Shown here in pieces: positions 16,871-25,720 of a stretch of 64,000 nt of DNA. The notes beneath the pieces were generated by a model. It made no database searches and was not told the origin of the DNA. It saw only the letters and a program-made list of their open reading frames with translations. Position 1 is the stretch's first letter; the number at the start of each line of letters is the position of its first letter. The stretch covers positions 1 through 64,000 of the forward strand of contig NZ_QKVL01000015.1 in the NCBI RefSeq assembly GCF_003231275.1. The letters are read 5' to 3'. The stretch comes from Pseudomonas huaxiensis. GTDB taxonomy: Bacteria > Pseudomonadota > Gammaproteobacteria > Pseudomonadales > Pseudomonadaceae. A program made the position numbers and the translations under genes.

Positions 16871-19168
16871 TCAGACCAACGACTTATCCCCCCGCAACTC
16901 CCGCGCCGCCGCCACCATGTTCACCAGCGCCGCCTCGGTCTCTGGCCAGCCCCGCGTCTTCAGCCCGCAGTCCGGGTTGACCCACAGACGCTCCGCCGGA
17001 ATCCGCTTCGCCGCCTTGCGCAGCAGTTTGACGATCTCTTCCTTGGCCGGCACGCGTGGCGAGTGGATGTCGTAGACGCCCGGGCCGATCTCGTTCGGGT
17101 AGTCGAACTTCTCGAAGGCCTCCAGCAACTCCATGTCCGAACGTGAGGTCTCGATGGTGATGACGTCGGCGTCCATCGCGGCGATCGACTCAATCACGTC
17201 GTTGAACTCGCTGTAGCACATATGGGTGTGGATCTGGGTTTCGTCACGCACACCTGAGGCGCACAGGCGGAAGGCTTCGGTCGCCCAATCCAGATAATGT
17301 CCCCACGCGCTCTGGCGCAGCGGCAGGCCTTCGCGGAAGGCGGCTTCGTCAATCTGCACGATCTTGATGCCGGCGGCTTCCAGGTCCACCACTTCGTCGC
17401 GGATCGCCAGCGCCAACTGCCGCGCCTGGACTTCACGGCTCACGTCTTCCCGCGGGAATGACCACATCAGCATAGTCACCGGGCCGGTCAGCATGCCCTT
17501 CATCACTTTGTCGGTCAGGCCCTGAGCGTAGCGAATCCACTCGACGGTCATGGCTTTCGGACGGCTCAGGTCACCGAAGATCACTGCCGGTTTCACGCAG
17601 CGCGAACCGTAGCTCTGCACCCAGCCAAAACGGGTGAAGACATAGCCGTCGATCTGCTCGGCGAAGTACTCGACCATGTCGTTGCGCTCGGCTTCACCGT
17701 GCACCAGCACGTCGAGGCCCAGTTGCTCCTGGATCTGCACGGCGTGGCGGATCTCGCTCTGCATCGCTTCGACGTAATCGGACTCGGTCAGCTTGCCCTG
17801 CTTGAAGGACTGCCGCGCCAGGCGGATCGCCGAAGTCTGTGGGAAAGAACCGATAGTGGTGGTCGGGAACGCGGGCAGATCGAGGCCGGCACGTTGCTTG
17901 GCGATGCGCTGTTCGAAAGCGGAAAGGCGCTGGCTGTCAGCAGGTTTGATCGCCGCCAGACGCGCCTGTACCGCTGGCTTGTGAATACGGGGCGAGGCGG
18001 CGCGGCTGGCCTGCACGGCATGGCTCTGTGCCAGGGCAGTAATCACGTCAGCAGCTTCCGGCTCGTTGATGGCCTTGGTCAGCACAGCGACTTCCTGGCA
18101 TTTCTGCACGGCGAAGGCCAGCCAGCTTTTCAGCTCGGTATCCAGCTTGTCTTCGCGGCCCAGGTCCACCGGGCTGTGCAGCAGCGAGCAGGACGGCGCG
18201 ACCCAGAGACGGTCACCCAAGCGAGCCGCAGCGTGGCGCAGGACGTCCAGTGCTTTTTCCAGGTCGCAGCGCCAGACGTTACGGCCGTTGACCACACCCA
18301 GGGACAACACTTTGTAAGCCGGCAGACGATCGAGGATGGTCGGGTACTGCTCCGGCGCGCGGACCAGATCGATGTGCAGGCCCTCCACCGGCAGATTGGC
18401 GGCCAGGCCGAGGTTGTCTTCCAGGCCACCGAAGTAGGTGGCGATCATCTTCTTCAGCGGCGCCCGCTGCAGGATGTTGTAAACGCGCTCGTAGGCATTC
18501 TTCCAATCCTGCGGCAGGTCGAGGACCAGAATCGGCTCATCGATCTGCACCCACTCTACGCCCTGTTCGGCCAGGCGATTGAAAATCTGGTCGTACAGCG
18601 GCAACAGGCGATCGACCAGATCGAGCTTGTCGAACTCGACGCCCTTGGTCTTGCCCAGCCACAGGTAGGTCAGCGGGCCGATCACCACCGGCTTGACCGC
18701 ATGGCCCAGGGCCTTGGCTTCTTCGACTTCATCGAACAGTTGCTCCCAGCTCAGTTCGAACTGCTGATCGTCGCTGAACTCAGGCACCAGATAGTGGTAG
18801 TTGGTGTCGAACCACTTGGTCATTTCCTGGGCATGGGCGCCGCCGCAACAACCGCCACTGACGCCACGGGCCATGGCGAACAGGGTCTGCAGGGTCGGCT
18901 TGGCATCGCCGTGGCTGCGGAAGCGCTCGGGGATCACGCCGAAGGTCAGCGAGTGGGTCAGCACCTGGTCGTACCAGGCGAAGTCGCCGACCGGCAGCAG
19001 CTCGATACCGGCGTCTTTCTGTGCCTGCCAATGGCTGGCGCGCAGATCGCGGCCAACAGCGCGCAGACCGGCTTCATCCAGTTCGCCTTTCCAGAACGCT
19101 TCCTGTGCCTTTTTCAGTTCACGGTCGCGTCCGATGCGTGGAAAGCCCAGGTTATGTGCCAAAGCCAT
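16871..19168 (-). CDS. metE: Cobalamin-independent methionine synthase MetE
   Basis: This 765-residue cytosolic enzyme transfers the methyl group of 5-methyltetrahydropteroyltri-glutamate to homocysteine. Both halves are intact. The N-terminal half begins [20 protein letters not shown]. In the C-terminal barrel the zinc ligands are at His649, Cys651, Glu673 and Cys734 (HTHMCY, ITIETS, NPDCGL), each offset by eight from E. coli MetE. ATG 19168 matches the family N-terminus; the frame is open further upstream. The Shine-Dalgarno GAGGGAA lies in a hairpin. It is divergent from a MetF-like gene, and no metR gene is adjacent. Confidence 0.97.
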   Translation of the reverse strand: MALAHNLGFPRIGRDRELKKAQEAFWKGELDEAGLRAVGRDLRASHWQAQKDAGIELLPVGDFAWYDQVLTHSLTFGVIPERFRSHGDAKPTLQTLFAMARGVSGGCCGGAHAQEMTKWFDTNYHYLVPEFSDDQQFELSWEQLFDEVEEAKALGHAVKPVVIGPLTYLWLGKTKGVEFDKLDLVDRLLPLYDQIFNRLAEQGVEWVQIDEPILVLDLPQDWKNAYERVYNILQRAPLKKMIATYFGGLEDNLGLAANLPVEGLHIDLVRAPEQYPTILDRLPAYKVLSLGVVNGRNVWRCDLEKALDVLRHAAARLGDRLWVAPSCSLLHSPVDLGREDKLDTELKSWLAFAVQKCQEVAVLTKAINEPEAADVITALAQSHAVQASRAASPRIHKPAVQARLAAIKPADSQRLSAFEQRIAKQRAGLDLPAFPTTTIGSFPQTSAIRLARQSFKQGKLTESDYVEAMQSEIRHAVQIQEQLGLDVLVHGEAERNDMVEYFAEQIDGYVFTRFGWVQSYGSRCVKPAVIFGDLSRPKAMTVEWIRYAQGLTDKVMKGMLTGPVTMLMWSFPREDVSREVQARQLALAIRDEVVDLEAAGIKIVQIDEAAFREGLPLRQSAWGHYLDWATEAFRLCASGVRDETQIHTHMCYSEFNDVIESIAAMDADVITIETSRSDMELLEAFEKFDYPNEIGPGVYDIHSPRVPAKEEIVKLLRKAAKRIPAERLWVNPDCGLKTRGWPETEAALVNMVAAARELRGDKSLV

Positions 19169-19174
19169 GTGTAG

Positions 19175-19203
19175 TTCCCTCACCCTAAAAATGAATGAGG
19201 GAA
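19175..19203 (-). promoter_or_regulatory. Hairpin covering the metE ribosome-binding site
   Basis: TTCCCTCA (19175-19182) and TGAGGGAA (19196-19203) form a perfect 8-bp stem with a 13-base loop. In the metE mRNA the promoter-distal arm of the hairpin is the Shine-Dalgarno GAGGGAA, 6 bases before the ATG. This suggests translational control; the trigger is unknown. Confidence 0.5.
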
Positions 19204-19220
19204 TTGTCGGGATTCGCATT

Positions 19221-19239
19221 AAATGAGACAAACTCATTT
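19221..19239. promoter_or_regulatory. MetR-like dyad in the metE / metF-like gap
   Basis: AAATGAG (19221-19227) and CTCATTT (19233-19239) form a perfect dyad with a 5-base spacer. The inner TGAG-N5-CTCA resembles the enteric MetR site TGAA-N5-TTCA. It lies between the divergent genes. MetR binding is an inference. Confidence 0.45.
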
Positions 19240-19386
19240 TCTTAACGATGATCTAGAGATTCACTCATGTTCTGTTTTTCCGGGGATGTCTTTTTCAAAT
19301 CAGTTTCGTACGGTCTCGGGCATGGACTCGCCGCCAACATGGTCCAGAATGGCCGCACGGTCAGCCCGCGCGGGTAACGAGAAATC

Positions 19387-20862
19387 ATGAATGTGTTGAA
19401 ACAGGCGCTACGGCAAAAGCAGTTCGTGTGCGTCATGGAGTTCGTGCCCAAGCCGCAGCGTTTTGCCGCGTTCGAACAGGTGATGGCGCGTAGCGAGTTC
19501 CGCGGCTGGCCAATGATCGCGGCCATCGGCGATCGCGTGGGCAGCGCGTTCGACCTGTCGCCCGAAGAAGCCTTCACCACCCTCACCCGGCCCATCCCCG
19601 CCCTGCTGCACTTCTCCGGCAAGAACCGCGAGCGCCAGGACCTGCTGGCGCAACTGGAACGGATGGACGCCCTCGGCCTCGACCAGTTGCTGATGCTCAC
19701 CGGCGACCGCCTGCCGGGCCACGAACCCGGCCAACAGTCGGTGCGCTACCTGGAATCGGTACCGGCGTTGCAGATCGTTCGTCAGGCGCGGCCGGACTGG
19801 CTGCTCGGCGCCGCCCTCAACCCGTTCAAGTACCGCGAGGAAGAAGGCGGCGCGCAGTATTTCAAGGCCGAAAAGAAGCTGGCCGCAGGCGCGGACTTCA
19901 TGACCCTGCAACTGGGTTTCGACATGGACAAGTTCCGCGAAGCCTTCGACTGGATGAGCCGACAACCCTCACCCAAGCCGCTGCTGGCCTGCATCATGAG
20001 CCTCACCCGCGGGCGGGCGAGCATGCTCGAACAGGTCGCCGGGGTCACCGTTTCGCCGTCGATGCACGCGCTGATGGCGGCGGAAGAAGCCGTCTCGAAA
20101 GACCATGCCCAGGCCCGCAGCGTCGAGCGGCTGGCGCTGCAGATCATCGGGCTGCGGTTGATCGGCTATGCCGGCATCCACCTCTCCGGCATCCATGAGG
20201 AGCGACAGTTGCAGGCGCTGGAACAGGCGCTCGATCACTGGGAAACGAAGGTCCACACCTCGGAGCAATGGGCACAGGCCTGGGCCGCCAGTTGGCAAAT
20301 GCCGGGCGTACCGCCAGTGACGTTCCATCCGCCCGGCATGGACTGGCGCGCGGGCGAATCGCGGGTCAGCGCCTCGCCCACGGAAAAGCTCCGCTATCAC
20401 TTGCTGTCCGGTTTTCACGCGCAACTGTTCAGTCGCACCACCCTGCTGAGCCGCGCCTTCGGCTGGGCGGTGCAGCGACCGCTGTGGTCAACAGCCACGG
20501 GAGCACGCTGGCTGCACCGCATCGAACGCAGCCTGAAAAGGCCCTTGGTGGGGTGCGACACCTGCGGCCGCTGTCGCCTTGAAGACACCCTCTACACCTG
20601 CCCGGAAACCTGCCCGAAAGGCCTGGCCAACGGGCCTTGCGGCGGCACCCAGCTGAACCGTTGCGAGTTTGGCGACCGGGAGTGCATTCACAGCATCAAG
20701 TACCGCATCGCCAAAGCCGTCGGGCAGACAACGGTATTGAGCGAGCGGCTGATTCCCTGCGTGGAAGTGGGTGGACGGCATCAGAGTTCGTGGCCGCAGT
20801 GGTTCGAGGTGCAGACGCCGGCAGTGCCTTCTCGGGAATCCGTGACAACCATGGCACCGTGA
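19387..20862 (+). CDS. MetF-like methylenetetrahydrofolate reductase fused to a Cys-rich MTHFR_C domain
   Basis: This is a 491-residue protein. Residues about 1-300 resemble the flavin TIM-barrel of methylenetetrahydrofolate reductase (VCVMEFVPKPQR at the start, LLMLTGDRLPG as the MetF LxLxGD strand, LLGAALNPF, ADFMTLQLGFD). Residues about 389-434 hold eight cysteines (C390, C393, C396, C405, C409, C418, C426, C433) in GCDTCGRC and CPETCPKG arrangements, typical of the MTHFR_C/MetV domain that may bind zinc or an Fe-S cluster. It is longer than MetF (about 280-300). Being divergent from metE, it may supply or recycle one-carbon folate for methionine synthesis, or act in a demethylation pathway. 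The function is not established. Confidence 0.8.
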   Translation: MNVLKQALRQKQFVCVMEFVPKPQRFAAFEQVMARSEFRGWPMIAAIGDRVGSAFDLSPEEAFTTLTRPIPALLHFSGKNRERQDLLAQLERMDALGLDQLLMLTGDRLPGHEPGQQSVRYLESVPALQIVRQARPDWLLGAALNPFKYREEEGGAQYFKAEKKLAAGADFMTLQLGFDMDKFREAFDWMSRQPSPKPLLACIMSLTRGRASMLEQVAGVTVSPSMHALMAAEEAVSKDHAQARSVERLALQIIGLRLIGYAGIHLSGIHEERQLQALEQALDHWETKVHTSEQWAQAWAASWQMPGVPPVTFHPPGMDWRAGESRVSASPTEKLRYHLLSGFHAQLFSRTTLLSRAFGWAVQRPLWSTATGARWLHRIERSLKRPLVGCDTCGRCRLEDTLYTCPETCPKGLANGPCGGTQLNRCEFGDRECIHSIKYRIAKAVGQTTVLSERLIPCVEVGGRHQSSWPQWFEVQTPAVPSRESVTTMAP

Positions 20863-20963
20863 TCAGTGTGGTCAGCCAGCAGGTTCGAATGACCAGAAAC
20901 CTGGTCAAAGAGTCGATAAAAACGGCTTTCTGACTAGATTAGTGATCATTAGAAAATGCTTCG

Positions 20964-21296
20964 TTAGAAGACAACCACACCTCCCAACAACGGCCACCCC
21001 GCAACAGCCAGCCACACCGCCGTTCGCGCCCGATACGGCAACAACAGCACCAGCGCCAGCCCTGCCAACGAGATCAGCCCGAACCAGCCAATCGGTCCCA
21101 TCGCCCAGCCCCAGGCCGCGACACTCGCGGCGAAGCTGGCCAACAGCGCCAACCAGCCGCCAACCCGCAGCGCACGACTCAGCATCAGCGAGGGGACGCG
21201 CTGCCAGACCTGCTTGAAGTGCCGTTCCAGCCCCAGGCACAAACCCAGCATGCCGCTGTAGGCCAGCAGCCAGCCTGTAGATAACGCGATGCTCAT
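20964..21296 (-). CDS. DUF3325-like small membrane protein of an iron-uptake operon
   Basis: This 110-residue protein has three to four hydrophobic helices (LLAYSGMLGLCLGLERH; VGGWLALLASFAASVAAWGW; GPIGWFGLISLAGLALVLLL) and ends GWPLLGGVVVF. It is the last gene of a three-gene operon with DUF3649 and PepSY proteins, a combination that often accompanies siderophore receptors in Pseudomonas; the family assignment rests on this context and size. The ATG (21296) lies 1 bp from the end of the PepSY gene's stop codon, so translation is probably coupled. The molecular role is unknown. Confidence 0.7.
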   Translation of the reverse strand: MSIALSTGWLLAYSGMLGLCLGLERHFKQVWQRVPSLMLSRALRVGGWLALLASFAASVAAWGWAMGPIGWFGLISLAGLALVLLLPYRARTAVWLAVAGWPLLGGVVVF

Positions 21297-21297
21297 C

Positions 21298-22896
21298 TCA
21301 ATTCACCTCCAGGCTGGCGCTCGCGGCGCGCCGGGCGGGGCGTTCCTTGGGCGGCTGGCCGAGTTTCCAGCAACACCCGCCGAGCAAGGCGCCGATCAGT
21401 ACGGTGGTGATTTCCAGGAGGATGAAGTCGCCACGGTTGACGGTATGGAAGTTCAGCAACGGCAGGGTCAGGCACAGCAGCGCCGCCAGGCCGAGCTGTT
21501 CCTGCCAGGCACGCAGCCATGGCCGGACGATGGCGTGGCCGAGGGTCGCCAGCCAGATCAGGAAGAACACCCGCACCTCCCAGCCGCCGCGCTGCGCCAG
21601 TTCCACCGGCAGCAGGCGGTTGGCCCAGAGCAGGCCGATGCAGGCCAGCGACAGGCCGGCCACCACGGCGACGTTGAGCCGCTCGGCAACATGGTAGAGC
21701 AGCGCGCCGAGGGCGCCTTCGCTGTCGTGTCGGCGGCGGCGCTTGACGGTGAACAGCACCAGTCCGGTCGCGATCATCGCGCAACTCGCCAGGCCACAAA
21801 GGAAGTACAGCCAGCGCATCGGATAACCGCCGAACTGGGCGAAGTGCATGCCGGACATCACACGCTGGGTCAGCAGGCTCGGGCGGCTCTCGGCGGGCGC
21901 GCGCAGCACTTTGCCGCTGACGCCGTCGAAGACCATGCTCTGACCCTTGGTCAGTTCGATGCGGTTGCCGAGGATCGGCCGTACTTCGATACGCGCGTCG
22001 CTGCGCCCAGGGTTCTGGATCGACAACCCGGACAACGGGCCCATGGCCTTTTCCGCCTCGGCGAGTAGCGGCGCCAAGGGGGTCAACGGTGCCGCTTCAC
22101 CACGGGCCCTGCCCGCCTCACCGCCGCGTCCGCCGCCCGCATGTTCGCCGCGCGACTGCCCCTGCTGAGCAGCGTTTGCCGGCGCCGCATGTTGCGCCGC
22201 CGGCATGCCGCGCAAGGCCCGGTTCAGCGCATCGCGATCGCCATCGAACAGCGCGTCGGACGCCGCCGGCATATAGATCAGGTAGAAAATCACCAGCCCG
22301 GTGTAGGTGATCATCAGGTGGAAGGGCAGCACCAGCACGGCCGTGGCGTTGTGCGCGTCGAGCCAGGAGCGCTGGCCCTTGGCCGGGCGGAAGGTGAAGA
22401 ACTCCTTGAAGAATTTCTTGTGGATAACGATGCCGCTGATCAGCGCCGCGAGCATCGCCATGGCCGCCAGCCCGACCACCCAGATGCCGATGTTGCGCGG
22501 TAGGTTGAGGGTAAAGTGGAAGCGGAAGAAGAAACCGCCGCCCGCGGTTTCGCGCACGTCCAGCGGCTCGCCGGTGTGTGGGTCGAGCGCGGTGCCGCCG
22601 CCACGGCGCTGCTCGCCGGCGGAAACGGTGAGGTTCGGCGAACGCTCGCCAGGCAGGCCGATATTCCAGGCGCTGGCGCCGGGATGATTGCGTTGCAGGT
22701 AATCCAGCCCGCGCTGCACGGCCTCGTCCTGACTCAGATTGTGGGTCGGGATTTCCGGGCGCATCCAGCCGTCGATTTCCTTGTCGAACACCGCGAGGGT
22801 ACCGGTCAGGAAAATCGCAAACAGGACCCAGCCGAAGATCAGCCCGCTCCAGGTGTGCATCCACGAGAGCGATTGGGTGATGGTCTTCGGTTTCAT
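21298..22896 (-). CDS. PepSY-domain inner-membrane protein (PiuB-like)
   Basis: This 532-residue protein has PepSY-associated transmembrane helices. The first is WMHTWSGLIFGWVLFAIFLTG near residues 12-32 and carries the conserved HxWxG pattern. Others lie near residues 140-165, 190-215, 350-370 and in a C-terminal cluster. A periplasmic PepSY region (ALDPHTGEPLDVRETAGGGF) and an Arg/Gly/Ala-rich low-complexity stretch (RGEHAGGGRGGEAGRARGEA) are visible. Such proteins are proposed periplasmic ferric-siderophore reductases. The ATG overlaps the DUF3649 stop as ATGA. The operon runs DUF3649-PepSY-DUF3325, downstream of the FepA-like receptor on the same strand. Confidence 0.85.
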   Translation of the reverse strand: MKPKTITQSLSWMHTWSGLIFGWVLFAIFLTGTLAVFDKEIDGWMRPEIPTHNLSQDEAVQRGLDYLQRNHPGASAWNIGLPGERSPNLTVSAGEQRRGGGTALDPHTGEPLDVRETAGGGFFFRFHFTLNLPRNIGIWVVGLAAMAMLAALISGIVIHKKFFKEFFTFRPAKGQRSWLDAHNATAVLVLPFHLMITYTGLVIFYLIYMPAASDALFDGDRDALNRALRGMPAAQHAAPANAAQQGQSRGEHAGGGRGGEAGRARGEAAPLTPLAPLLAEAEKAMGPLSGLSIQNPGRSDARIEVRPILGNRIELTKGQSMVFDGVSGKVLRAPAESRPSLLTQRVMSGMHFAQFGGYPMRWLYFLCGLASCAMIATGLVLFTVKRRRRHDSEGALGALLYHVAERLNVAVVAGLSLACIGLLWANRLLPVELAQRGGWEVRVFFLIWLATLGHAIVRPWLRAWQEQLGLAALLCLTLPLLNFHTVNRGDFILLEITTVLIGALLGGCCWKLGQPPKERPARRAASASLEVN

Positions 22897-23180
22897 CTCA
22901 GGGTCTCCATCAGTTGCGGCCAGAAGCCGATCACCGCCAACGGCACTGCCAGCGCCAGCCCGGCCCAGACGCGGGCGGCGCTGCGGCAGGCGAAGGCCCA
23001 GAGGATAAAGGCGGTGTAGACGGCGAAGGACAGCAGGCTGGCGCTGATCAGGGCATCGACCTTGTCCAGCGGCAACAGCCGGGCCAGGGCGGCGGTGAAG
23101 GCGTAGGTGAAGGCGTAACCGCCCAGAATCGCGGCGACGATGCGGGAGAGCATCGGCCAGGAGAAGGTTGTTGTTTTCAT
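22893..23180 (-). CDS. DUF3649-like small membrane protein
   Basis: This 95-residue protein has about three hydrophobic segments (MLSRIVAAILGGYAFTYAFT; ALISASLLSFAVYTAFILWA; VWAGLALAVPLAVIGFW). It is the first gene of the iron-linked membrane operon, and ATG 23180 has GAGG about 7 bases upstream. Its stop overlaps the PepSY start by 4 bases. Proteins of this size and layout (DUF3649, sometimes called iron transporter) occur next to PepSY reductase-like proteins. The role is unknown. A REPIN separates it from the upstream FepA-like receptor gene. Confidence 0.7.
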   Translation of the reverse strand: MKTTTFSWPMLSRIVAAILGGYAFTYAFTAALARLLPLDKVDALISASLLSFAVYTAFILWAFACRSAARVWAGLALAVPLAVIGFWPQLMETLR

Positions 23181-23220
23181 GGGGGGCCTCATCAAAAAGA
23201 GGACGGAGCCGGGCCGCTTT

Positions 23221-23309
23221 GTGCTGGCCTCATCGCTGGCAAGCCAGCTCCCACAGGCCGGCGCACACCGATCCTGTGGGAGCTGGCTTGCCAGCGATGG
23301 GGCCAGCAC
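23221..23309. repeat. REPIN (GTGGGAGCTGGCTTGCC type)
   Basis: Two 37-base arms (23221-23257 / 23273-23309) are inverted copies with one mismatch. They contain the core TCGCTGGCAAGCCAGCTCCC. The element lies between the TonB receptor stop and the DUF3649 start. Confidence 0.85.
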
Positions 23310-23364
23310 AGGCGACCCCGATGCCCCTCCCTGACCATCACGGCGGCCAGGGAGGCAGGTCACA

Positions 23365-25584
23365 TCAGAAGCTGGTCGTCACCGACGCATAGAACGCACG
23401 ACCCGGTTCGTTGTACGTGCTCGCCCCCGAGCTGGTGCCGGCGCCTTCGCGGTACACGCGCTTGTCGAACAGGTTGTTGATGCCCGCACCGAACGACAGG
23501 TTCTTGTTCACTTCATACGTGCCGCCAACACCCCAGACATGGTACGGATCGAGGGTCTTCAGCTCGTTCTGCGCGGTGACGTCGACGTCACGGGTCGGGT
23601 TGAAGCGGCGCGGTTCCTGCTTGCCGTAGTAGGTGCCGGTCAGGCTCAGGGCCAGGGCCTGGGTCACCTGCCAGTCGAGCATGGTGTTGACGGTGTATTC
23701 CGGCACCACCGACAGCGGGTTGCCGTCGCTGTCTTCGTTGGAATCCATGTAGGTGAGGTTGCTGTTCCAGCTCAGGATCTCGCCGGCCTCGCCCAGCAGC
23801 GGCACGCCGATGTTGCCTTCCCAGCCCTTGACCACGGCATCCTTGGCGTTGTCCCAGCGCAGGATCGCTTCGTTGGCCGAGGTGCGTCCGGCGAGGTCGT
23901 TGGACGAGACGATCTTGTTCTCGTAGTCGTTGCGGAAGTAGGTCAGGCCGGCGCTCCAACCGTCGCGGGCAAAGCTGATGCCCAGCTCTTTGTTGATGCT
24001 GATTTCCGGGTCGAGGTTGGCGTTGCCCACCACGTAGCAGCCCGTCGAACTCAGGCTCGGCGCACAGCCGTTGCCATTGCTGCGGTACAGGTAGTTGGGG
24101 TTGGACTGGTACAGGTTCGGCGCCTTGAAGGCCCGGGCGACGCCACCTTTGAGGGTGATGTCATCGGTGAGCTTGTACGAGGTGTTCAGGCTCGGGCTCC
24201 AGTTGGCGCCGAACTGGTCGTGGTGGTCCAGGCGCAGGCCCGGCGTCAGGTACCAGTTGGGTGTGAGCTCGATGTTGTCTTCGGCATACACCGCCATGAT
24301 GGTGGAGTCCATGTCGGTGGCCCGCGCGCCCGCAGCGGAGTTCGGCAGGGTGGTGCCGATGGCGCGGTTCATGGTGCTCGGGTCGTCCAGTTCCTGGTAA
24401 TTCCACTCGGCACCGAGGGTCAGGGTCTGCGCCACCAGCACCTGCAGCGGGATGTCCAGTTGGCCCTGGACCAGGTAGCTGTCGTAGGTGCTCAGGGACT
24501 TGTCGTTGCCACTGATATCGCCGTCGACCGAACCGGTCTGGCCTTCCAGCAGGCGATCGTTGCGGGTCTTCTCGTACTGCGCGAGCAGGCGCGAGGTGCC
24601 GAATTCCCAGTCACCACGGTGGGTGACGGAGAAGTTCTGCCGGTACATCGTGTTGGTTTCGCGACCGAGCCACTGGTTGACCGTGCTGCCCGGGGTCAAC
24701 GAATCAGTGCCGCCGGTGCCGACGTCACCGGTGTAGATGTTGCCCTGGCGGCTGAAGCCGGTTTCGAAATCGAGGGTCTGCTGGTTGTCCAGCGCCCAGC
24801 TCAGCAGCGCGTTGACGTCCTTGTTGCGTACGCCTTCGCGGCCTGCGGCGAGGGACGCACCGGAAGCAGTGTCGGTGTGAGCCTGGTTGATGTCGGCGTC
24901 GTCGGCATCGGTCTTGTTCAGGTTGCCGTAGACGCGGAAGGTCAGCGAGTCGGTCAGCGGGCCGGCGAGGCTGAAGGTGGTGCGCTTGGTCACGCCCTCG
25001 GCGTCGTCTTCGGGCAGATTGGTGAAGGCCGAGATGCTGCCGGTCAGGGCCTGGGTCGGACGCTTGGTGATGATGTTGACCACGCCGCCCATGGAGCCGG
25101 AACCGTAACGCGCCGCGGCCGGGCCGCGCAGGACTTCGATGCTCTCGACTTCGTTGGCCGGCACCCAGTTGCTGTCGCCACGGGTGTCGCGTTCGCCGGA
25201 GCGGGTGTAGCGCACCGAGTTGCGTGACGTGACCGGCTTGCCATCGATCAGGATGAGGGTGTTTTCCGGGCCCATGCCGCGCAGGTCGATCTGCCGGTTG
25301 TTGCCACGGGTACCGCTGGCGCTGTTGCCAGTGAGGTTGACGCCGGGCATCTTGCGGACGATCTCGGACAGGTCGTTGACCGGCGGGCGTTTCTTGATGT
25401 CTTCAGCGGTAATCAGAGAGACGCCGGGCGCCTGCTTCAGCTCTTCCGCGGCAGTGGCCACCACATGGGTGTCGCTCAGCTCCAGCGCCTCTGCGGTCTG
25501 CGCGTCGGGCGCGGCCAGCAGGGTCGAAGGGGATGCGGCCAACAGGGCCAGGCAAAGATGGTTGAGCTTGAATCGGGGTTGCAT
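23365..25584 (-). CDS. TonB-dependent catecholate siderophore receptor, FepA/PfeA/PirA family
   Basis: This is a 739-residue outer-membrane receptor without an STN domain. The signal peptide MQPRFKLNHLCLALLAASP is cleaved near LLAAPDA. The plug has the FepA-type block GNNRQIDLRGMGPENTLILI and DGKPVTSRNSVRYTR, and ARYGSGSMGGVVNIITKRP at its end. The barrel includes a likely disulfide loop (NGCAPSLSSTGCYV) and ends FYASVTTSF. The length matches PfeA and PirA (about 742-746), which take up ferric enterobactin and related catecholates. The ATG at 25584 has GGAG upstream. The kinase and regulator just upstream on the same strand give the pfeRSA/pirRSA order. Confidence 0.92.
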   Translation of the reverse strand: MQPRFKLNHLCLALLAASPSTLLAAPDAQTAEALELSDTHVVATAAEELKQAPGVSLITAEDIKKRPPVNDLSEIVRKMPGVNLTGNSASGTRGNNRQIDLRGMGPENTLILIDGKPVTSRNSVRYTRSGERDTRGDSNWVPANEVESIEVLRGPAAARYGSGSMGGVVNIITKRPTQALTGSISAFTNLPEDDAEGVTKRTTFSLAGPLTDSLTFRVYGNLNKTDADDADINQAHTDTASGASLAAGREGVRNKDVNALLSWALDNQQTLDFETGFSRQGNIYTGDVGTGGTDSLTPGSTVNQWLGRETNTMYRQNFSVTHRGDWEFGTSRLLAQYEKTRNDRLLEGQTGSVDGDISGNDKSLSTYDSYLVQGQLDIPLQVLVAQTLTLGAEWNYQELDDPSTMNRAIGTTLPNSAAGARATDMDSTIMAVYAEDNIELTPNWYLTPGLRLDHHDQFGANWSPSLNTSYKLTDDITLKGGVARAFKAPNLYQSNPNYLYRSNGNGCAPSLSSTGCYVVGNANLDPEISINKELGISFARDGWSAGLTYFRNDYENKIVSSNDLAGRTSANEAILRWDNAKDAVVKGWEGNIGVPLLGEAGEILSWNSNLTYMDSNEDSDGNPLSVVPEYTVNTMLDWQVTQALALSLTGTYYGKQEPRRFNPTRDVDVTAQNELKTLDPYHVWGVGGTYEVNKNLSFGAGINNLFDKRVYREGAGTSSGASTYNEPGRAFYASVTTSF

Positions 25585-25703
25585 CGACGACGCTCCTTTC
25601 GCAATGAGGGCATGCAGAAAAGGAGCGAGAGGAATGGAAAAACGATGACATCCGACTCGCCCCAAGTCTGCCCGGGACGAGCGCGAATGCTATAGATTCG
25701 TAA

Positions 25704-25718
25704 ATGAGAGTAAATCTT
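25704..25718. promoter_or_regulatory. Weak Fur-box-like or response-regulator site before the FepA-like receptor
   Basis: TGAGAGT-A-AATCTTT loosely resembles a 7-1-7 Fur site. It lies in the 136-bp gap between the kinase stop and the receptor start. The same gap is where a PfeR-type activator would bind. Confidence 0.3.
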
Positions 25719-25720
25719 TT

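Noticed and set aside
19169-19386. Cobalamin or SAM riboswitch before metE
   Set aside because: No B12 box or SAM-type multi-stem arrangement is visible; only a simple hairpin over the ribosome site.
23539-25227. A 562-codon plus-strand frame opposite the FepA-like receptor
   Set aside because: Valine- and glycine-rich shadow without a ribosome site or homology by eye.
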